Assembly: GCA_001972305.1 (NCBI GenBank)
Contig: BDDD01002308.1
Coordinates: forward strand, 1-64,000
Length of the DNA stretch: 64,000 bases
Origin: Cephalotus follicularis
Lineage: Eukaryota > Streptophyta > Magnoliopsida > Oxalidales > Cephalotaceae
Direction: 5' to 3'
Shown: positions 56,821-64,000 of the stretch, in pieces
Position numbering within the stretch: position 1 is the stretch's first letter
Layout: every line of letters starts with the position of its first letter
Program-made: the position numbers and the translations under genes
The notes under the pieces: generated by a model
Told to the model about the DNA's origin: nothing
The model's input: the letters and a program-made list of their open reading frames with translations, nothing else
Database searches by the model: none

Positions 56821-57124
56821 AAACGTTTTAAATTAGTTTAAATTTATTTGACTGATTCGTAGTATTTATTTTCCTTTTATTTTTCTGTTTTTGTGTTTCC
56901 TTTTATTTGGTTATCTTATTTTAATTAGGAAGTTGCATAAGCTTTAAAAACAAATTCTTATAATCTTAGAATAAGCTTTAACAAACCCTGATTTTTGCTA
57001 AGCTAATTCTCTGCATAAGCTTTAATAATTTAGTTTAATTTAAATCCTTGAATAAAAAATAAAAAATAAAAAAACATGCGTTTTATGCTGCAGTTTAGGT
57101 TTACGTTAAGATAGTTTTGAGTGT

Positions 57125-60100
57125 ATGCCTGAGTGGGTGCGTGGTCACAATAATCGTTTAGAAAGAATTAACTCACCAATCACCACCATGGCTGACGAGC
57201 AACCAATTCAAACTCTTCAGGATAGATTCTATCCTGCAAGGACAGCACAACCATCCTACATCCTATTGCCTGCTCCTCAAGGGAACAATTTTGAGTTGAA
57301 ATCTCAGTTCATTAGCATGCTTCCACACTTTCATGGTTTACCTAATGAGGATGCATATCTCTTTCTTCATGAGTTTGAGGAGGTATGGGCCCTCATGAAA
57401 CTTCAACATCTCTTGGATGACGTAATCAAATTGCGTTTCATAAAATTTTTTCTGAAATATGGAGCTAAAAAGTGGCTCTACAGTCTCCCAATGGTTCTAT
57501 TTCTACCTGGGACCATTTCACTGTCTCGTTCCTAAAGAAATTCTTTCCACTTCATAAAACCAATGAACTTAGGAACGACATTCTCCAGATTCGTCAAAAA
57601 CTCAATGAATCATTCTCTAGATGTATGGAACGTTTCAAAGGCCTCCTCTTAGAGCGTCCTCATCTTGGTTTAAACACGTGGCATTTATACCAAATCATCT
57701 ATGAAGGGATCGACTACCAGACCAAGAAATTGGTTGAATCAATGTGTCCCGGTTGGTTCACCTCGTACATGGATGAAAACGAGGCTCGAAATTTCTTTTT
57801 AGATTTGGGTGAGCGAACTAGGGAGTGGGAGTCCACTCAAGTTTTTGAAAGAGCATTGCCAAATAAAGGATACGTTATAGAAGGAGCAGTTGCTAAAGAG
57901 GCACAGCTAGAAAGTTGCCTCACTAGACTAGAGTCGCTACATAGGGGATCCACGCGAGTAAATGAAATCGATCAAAGCACCCCTATGTGTTCTTGGTGCC
58001 AGTCACCACATCATTTTTTCGAAGAATGCCAAATTTATATGGACCATCAATATTCTCCTCAGCATGTGTCTGCAATGAATCAATACAACCCATATAGTAA
58101 CACTTACAATCAGGGTTGGCGAAATCATTCAAACTTCTCATGGAGTCAAGGGCAAAATACGAGAGGACCATCAAACTTTTCAGGTCCACATTCCAATTTT
58201 TCTAGGCAGCCTTCTAGCGTTGGTGCCCCACCTTTAAATTTTTTGGGATAACCTTTGAGCTTCCCTAGCCAGTCAACACCACAACAGACCTTTCCAAGGT
58301 TTTCCCCAAATTCAAATAATATTTGACCATCCTTCCCACCAAAAAATCAATTATCAAATAAACAAACATCAGGTTTATCGAATCAAAGGGATGATACATC
58401 GAGGATCTCATCACTAGAAAAGAGCATGGAACTTCTCATGAGCACTATGATGACTAGTCAGCATAACATGGAAAAACAAATTTCACAACTAGCATCCACT
58501 CTCCATGAAAGAGAAAAAGGAAAAATGCCTTCGCAACCTGACCCGAACCCTAGGACTACCTTCAACCATTCCGCTCAAACTCAACAACCATTAAATCCGC
58601 AAAATTCAGCTTCCTCCTCAGGTCCATCAAAACAACTTTTTTCCCTAAGGAGTGGAAATGAATACCATCCAGCGGATCAAACGGAAAATGTGAGCGAGCA
58701 AATGGAAGAATCCTTGGCGCAAGAAAATTTACAAGAACCATTGGTTGACCCATCTGAGCAACCAATGCAATTTAATGCACAAGATGAATCGAGGAAGGAG
58801 AAAGAGGACGATAAAAAGAAATAGCCTGTGGAAGCGCCCAAGCGTTCATTTAACCCACCAGCTCTCTTTCCAAAAAGATTGCAAAATGAGAAAGCCCCCG
58901 CGATGGAAAAGATTATCGAAACATTTAAGCAAGTCCAAATTAATATTCCATTGCTTGAAGCCATTGAACAGGTGCCCTCTTACGCAAAAGTCCTAAAAGA
59001 CTTATGCACTAAAAAGAGACTCCTTCAAACTCCCAAAAAGGCTTTCTTGGCAGCCAACATTAGTGCAATATGTTCGCAACCCATGATGCGAAAGTATAAA
59101 GACCCTGGCTGCTCGACAATCTCTTGTCTTATTAGCAACACAAAAACTGAGCATGCCTTGCTCGATTTAGGAGCAAGTGTGAATTTGTTGCCATCATCGG
59201 TTTATGAGAAGCTTGGACTAGGAGAGTTAAGATTGACCACGATGACATTGCAATTAGCGAATAGGTCTGTGAAGGTGCCGAGAGGAAAAATCGAGGATGT
59301 GTTGATAAAGGTTGGCGAGTTTTTCTTTCCCGTCGACTTCATTGTTTTGGACACCCAGCCCGTTGCAAATCTAAACGATCAAATTCCAGTTATCCGTGGT
59401 AGACCTTTCCTAGCCACTAGTAATGCGTTAATCAATTGTTGAAATGGTCTGATGAAATTAAGCTTCGGAAATACTTCCGTAGATTTTAATGTTTTTCGTT
59501 CGCGTAAGCATTCTTCCGATTTTGATGAATTGAACGCAATCCATGCATTTCCCGATTACAGTGATACACACTTTGACATTGATTTTGATGAAAATTTTAA
59601 TGACCGTATGCGGGATTTAGAGGATATCGATGGAGGCAATTTCGTTGATGTGTTTAGTATGCAGCCATTACAGCCAGTCAGCCCCCTGTCCACATCGTTA
59701 CCTAAACCATCAATCCAAGAGCCTCTGAAACTTGAACCCAAAGAATTGCCCTCTATGTTGAAATACTCGTTCTTAGGTGAAAACTAAACTCTTCCTGTTA
59801 TCATTTCATCCAATCTTACTCCTAGTCAGGAAGAGGAGGTTATTCACCTACTCAAAGAAAATAAAGAGGCAACCGGTTGGACGATGGCTAACATCAAGGG
59901 AATTAGCCCTTCCATTTGCGAGCATCGCATAAATCTCATTGAAGGATCCAAACCTTCTAGAGAACCTCAGCAAATAGCAAATCCCTTGATGAAAGAAGCC
60001 ATTAAAAAGAAATCTTGAAGTGGCTGGACAATGGGATAATTTATCCCATTTCGGATAGGTAATGGGTGAGTCCAGTCCACGTGGCCCTAGAGAAATCCAG

Positions 60101-61924
60101 AGTGACGGTAGTGCAATCCTCCACTGATGACTTACTCCCTACTAAAATCCAAACTGGATGGAGGGTGTTCATTGACTACCGCAAGTTAAATACAGCCACC
60201 TAGAACGATCACTTTTCCCTCCCATTTATCGATCAAATGCTAGATAGGCTGGCTGGTCATGAGTATTACTCCTTTCTCGATTGGTACTCCGGATACAATT
60301 AAATTCCCATCGCTCCCGAAGATCAAGAGAAAACAACCTTCACATGCCCCTTTGGTACATTTGCATACCGACGCATGCCATTTGGCCTCTACAATGCCCC
60401 CGCTACCTTCCAAAGGTGCATGATGAGTATTTTCTCTGACATGGTGGAAGACTTTCTTGAGGTTTTTATGGATGACTTCTCTGTACATGGTTCCTCATTT
60501 TCTGAATGCCTTCATCACTTAAAATTAGTACTTGAAAGAAGTTGAGAGAAGAATTTAGTGCTTAATTGGGAAAAATGCAATTTCATGGTGAAGAAGGGAA
60601 TCGTTCTTGGGCATATTGTGTCAAAAGAAGGAAAAGAAGTAAATAAAGCAAAAATAGAAGTCACTACACATTTGCCTCCACCTCGCAATGTGAAAGATAT
60701 CTGAGCATTCCTCGGACATGTTAGTTTTTATCAAAGGTTCATCAAGGATTTTAGCAAGGTAGCACATCCCTTGTCTTCACTCCTAGCGAAAGATCAAGAT
60801 TTCATTTTCTCTTACGAGTGCCTTGTAGCATTTACCCGCTTAAAGTAGGAGCTCACCTCCGCTCCTATTATTCAAGCACCGATTTGGATTGAGCCTTTCG
60901 AGATTATGTTTGATGCTTCCGATAGTGCCATTGGAGTTGTTCTCGGACAAAGAATGAATAAATTGCCTCACATCATTTATTATGCAAGTAGGACCCTTTC
61001 AGACGCACAACTGATTAAACGACCACTGAGAAGGAGTTCTTAGCTGTGGTCTTTGCCCTCGAAAAAATCCGGTCGTATCTTTTAGGATCACATGTCATTG
61101 TGTATACTGATCATGCTACGATTCTGTACTTAATGAGTAAGGAAGATGCTAAAGCACGTCATATCTGATGGGTTCTGCTCCTTCAAGAATTTGACATTTA
61201 AATTTGAGACAAGAAAGGAACTGAGAATTTGGTGGCTGACCATTTATCTTGACTCTCCAATGTACCCAAGGTCCATGGTCTGATTAATGAAAGTTTTCTC
61301 GATGAGAAACTTATGCACGTTGATAGGGAACCATGGTATGCGGATATAGTGAATTATCTTGTTATGGGAAATATACCATCTGAGTGGTCTGCTCAAGATA
61401 AGCATCGGTTTCTTTCGCAAGCAAAACATTTTTTTTGGGATGATCCTTATCTCTTCAAAACATATCCTGATTTAATTTTGCGATGATGTGTTCCTAATCA
61501 TGAGTATCACTCAATTCTATCTTTTTGTCATGATCAGGCGTGTGGTGGCCACTTTGGCCCATCCAAGAAGGCGGCCAAGGTTTTACAATGTGGTGTTTAT
61601 TGGCCGACCATTTTTCAAGATGCTTTTCAGTACTGTAGGGCTTGTGCTTTTTGTCAATCTTTAGGCCAAGTGACAAAACGTAATATGATGACTTTGACAA
61701 CGATTTTGACGGTTGAACTTTTTTATGTTTGAGGTATTGATTTTATGGGTTCCTTTCCCAATTCGTTTGGGAATCTCTACATCCTTCTAGCACTTGATTA
61801 TGTTTCAGAGTGGATAGAGGCGATTCCTTGTCGAACCAACGATAACTCCGTCGTTGTAAAATTTCTCAAGGAACATATCTTTTCTCATTTTGGCACCCCA
61901 CGTGCCATTGTTAGTGACAGGGGT
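57125..61924 (+). pseudogene. Athila II gag-pol polyprotein region (fossil)
   Basis: The order is gag with LLPAPQGNNFELKSQF (near 57265), FLKKFFPLHKTNELRND, the zinc knuckle CSWCQSPHHFFEEC (near 57985), a Pro/Ser/Gln-rich linker, protease with LLDLGASVNLLPSSVY (near 59157), RT with FMDDFSV (near 60467), RNase H (about 60900-61250), integrase zinc domain (about 61500-61670) and catalytic core ending at FGTPRAIVSDRG (61890-61924). The KNIC-like spacing and these blocks are typical of Athila. Many interruptions; not functional. Confidence 0.9.
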
Positions 61925-62930
61925 TGTAATACCCCATAACTGTTTTTAGAGGATTATAAATTAAGGCCTTGTTTGGCACATGGAAATGACTTATATGGGA
62001 ATTGTGGTAAGTTATTTAAACACGTGGACATGATTAGTTTGGATTATTATATGATATATGGATTAGCTTCTTGGAGAAGCTTTGTGTTTTTCCCAAGGTA
62101 ATGAGGATAAGATGGGAGTTGGTAAGTGGGCTGGCAGTGCCTTCTTGGTTAGTGGAGTTCGACTTTGAGAGAGAGAAATAGGAGAGAGCTGGTTTCTTCT
62201 TCTTCTTTCCCCTTTTTCTATGAGTGATTTGGTTGCCCTCTTTTGCTTTTGAGTTGGGAAGGTGAGCTCTCCTCTTCCCTGGTTTGTGTTGTGTGGTGGC
62301 ACGTTGCGCTGGGGCCGAGGAGGAGGATGATAGCCTGGTTTGGCTGGTTGTGTTTTCTATTCATGCATGTGTTATGTCTTGTTCTCAATTTGATATGTGT
62401 TAGCTTGCAGACGAGGAACCTGTTGCTATGATGGAGCATCTTGGGGTTGGTCGACAGTAGCTTGAGGCGATTTGTGAGTGGGAGATTCTCCTCTTTCTTT
62501 TACTAGATGATTCGTGTGCCTGTTGTTATCCTCTGGTTGAACGTTTTCTGTGGGATTTGGATCCCTGTTACCCTTGTTTATGTTGTTATCTTGTTTTTGG
62601 CAGAGCTTGAGAGCTCGGATGGTTCTTGGGTTGAATGTATGTTGTTCCCCTGACAATTGTTGTTTGTGTCAGACGATCTCTCGTTTTGTTCTTGGTTCCT
62701 ATAATATGTGGGATGCAATGGGATGTGCAGACGGGATGCATGGGTTTGGTCGGTGGTAAAGGGTACGTCCGAGGATCAACTCTCCTTAGTATTCTCATTG
62801 TCTATGATGGGATGCTATGTGGGAACTGCCCCCGAGTTCCATACCTGGATCTGCGGTATACTATTGTCTACGATGGTATGCTGAGTCTGAGTGTAGGGGA
62901 GTCCTCTATTCCTTCCCATTTGGCCGGGGT

Positions 62931-63034
62931 TAGCGAGCTATGGCTCAGATAGATACTAGCGAGTTATGGCTCGGACAGATACTTGCGGACGAGGTTCGGA
63001 TAGATGTTAGCGGGCTGTGGCCTGGATAGATGTG
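62931..63034 (+). repeat. 26-bp minisatellite in LTR H, four units
   Basis: TAGCGAGCTATGGCTCAGAT-like units start at 62931, 62957, 62983 and 63008, each followed by AGAT. Confidence 0.8.
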
Positions 63035-63900
63035 TGTGTTTTGCCTGGTATGGCAACTGACCACGGGATATTGTGGTGTTGTCGCTCTTCTCTTGTTTAT
63101 CTTGGGCACAGTTGTTTTACTTGTGATGTTATCTTTTGTTGGAATCCTCTACTTATTGATGTTTGACTCTCTTTTCCTTTGGCTGACTCCGAGGAGTGGA
63201 GCCTTGTGATATTGCTAAGTTTGTGTTCCTTTTGTTTACCTCTGACTTGTTCTGTTTTGCCCAATGGGGCTTGATTATATTTTTTTTCCTTGTGCGTGCA
63301 GTGGTTGTGGATGCTCTGGAGAATGCTTGTTCTTGCTCACTAGTCATTTGGACTAATGTCCTCCCAGTTGTTTTGCAGAGGATGCTGTTGTGGCTGCCAA
63401 GGCAGTCTTTTGGGTTGATAAGGTAGTCTGCGGTGGATAAGCAGAGCTGCCGGCTTCACGGGCTCGTCCTTGCATGCATTCATGGGGGCATATGGGTTTT
63501 ATTCTTTTGTTCTATGGTCCTCGGCCTGAGGAGGATATGTTATTCTTTTGTATGGGTCCCTGGCTTTTGAACAGGGGACGATATTTTGAGAACAAGATAT
63601 ATATTATTTTTTAATGATGATATAATGCATTCTTGAGATGAATTATTGTGTTTAATGATGAAATTTCATGTTTTCACTTGAAACGTTATGTTACGATCTT
63701 CTGCTTGTTTACCGTGAAGGTTACTCGAGGTTGGGCAGGTTGGGGGATCTCCCTGGGGCATGGGTCAACCTGTGGGGCTCGTGTCCTGACCTTAAGGATG
63801 TTAAGGCTGGGTTGGTTTATGTTGTGTTCTTGCACTTGTAGTCGGGCTCTGTCCGAGGAGAACATGTTGACCGAGGAGACGTTCGAGGAGAACGTGTTGT

Positions 63901-64000
63901 CCGGGGAGGACATGCCCGAGGATGACATGCCAGGGGAGGTCATGCCCGGGGAGGACATGCCTGAGGTTAGTCATCCAATGAGGACATGCCCGAGGATGGC
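63901..64000 (+). repeat. 15-bp minisatellite at the window end
   Basis: CCGGGGAGGACATGC-like units start at 63901, 63916, 63931, 63946, 63961, about 63975 and 63990. Looser 18- and 12-bp relatives start at 63853. On the minus strand it opens a frame of repeated SPGM, which is an artefact of the repeat. Confidence 0.85.

Larger units (their letters stand above)
55400..61924 (+). mobile_element. Athila II: Ty3/gypsy Athila fossil, cut by LTR H
   Basis: Plus strand. The order is 5' LTR (55400-56797), Athila primer site (56803-56820), gag, protease, RT, RNase H and integrase up to 61924, where LTR H begins within the integrase core. The remainder and 3' LTR would lie beyond the window. It gives the uninterrupted reference that proves where element A entered Athila I. 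Broken, with more than ten interruptions, concentrated in pol. Confidence 0.9.
61925..64000 (+). repeat. LTR H, inserted in Athila II integrase, runs off the window
   Basis: It starts TGTAATACCCC at 61925, directly after the Athila integrase sequence. The start resembles LTR J (TGTAATACCC), but the rest does not obviously align. It contains two minisatellites (62931-63034 and 63901-64000). More than 2 kb of non-coding sequence fits a long gypsy LTR. Its end, target duplication and any internal region are outside the window. I see no TCGA array in it. Confidence 0.7.

Noticed and set aside
63686-63958. Minus-strand frame of repeated SPGM residues resembling a structural protein
   Set aside because: Artefact of the 15-bp minisatellite inside LTR H.

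Overview
The window looks like intergenic DNA from a repeat-rich flowering plant, probably a eudicot. Almost every stretch I can assign belongs to an LTR retrotransposon fossil of a plant lineage: Ty3/gypsy Tekay-type chromoviruses with 2.5-2.75 kb LTRs, Ty3/gypsy Athila elements, and one Ty1/copia element. I found no host protein gene, tRNA gene, rRNA gene or CRISPR array. The species cannot be named from this sequence.

Layout. 1-370 is the end of a Tekay-like LTR (type F). 371-2709 is unassigned non-coding repeat DNA that includes a phased array of short motifs. 2711-33038 is Athila I (minus strand), broken open by three insertions: Tekay element A (5623-15838, both LTRs, plus strand), solo LTR F (16632-19097), and solo LTR J (20259-32723), which itself carries Tekay element B (22006-31768, both LTRs, minus strand). 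33078-52058 is copia element C (plus strand). Its 3' LTR is split by solo LTR D1 (42429-52008), and D1 is split by composite LTR element E (44989-51991). 52059-52330 is a loose copia gag piece. 52331-55399 is LTR G, cut by Athila II (55400 onward, plus strand), which is cut inside its integrase by LTR H (61925 to the window end).

The nesting is supported by 5-bp target-site duplications that I could read: ACTAT/ACTGT for A, AAATT for F, ATTGG/ATTCG for J, GCGGT for B, TGAAC for D1 and AAACC for E. Rejoining the flanks by eye gives continuous Athila or LTR sequence that matches other copies in the window. Order of events: Athila I before A, F and J; J before B; copia C before D1, D1 before E; G before Athila II, Athila II before H.

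The most unusual feature is shared by otherwise unrelated LTRs. Short palindromic or near-palindromic motifs with a TCGA core (AGTCGACTG in F, J and B; ATCGACGC or GTCGACGC in A, D1, E, G and both Athila elements) recur 4-14 times per array. Their start-to-start spacing is mostly 20-22 bp, with occasional steps of 27-32 bp. That is about two or three turns of the DNA helix. The spacer sequences between motifs are not conserved. A second shared feature is a block of about 42 bp near the 3' end of every Tekay-like LTR here.
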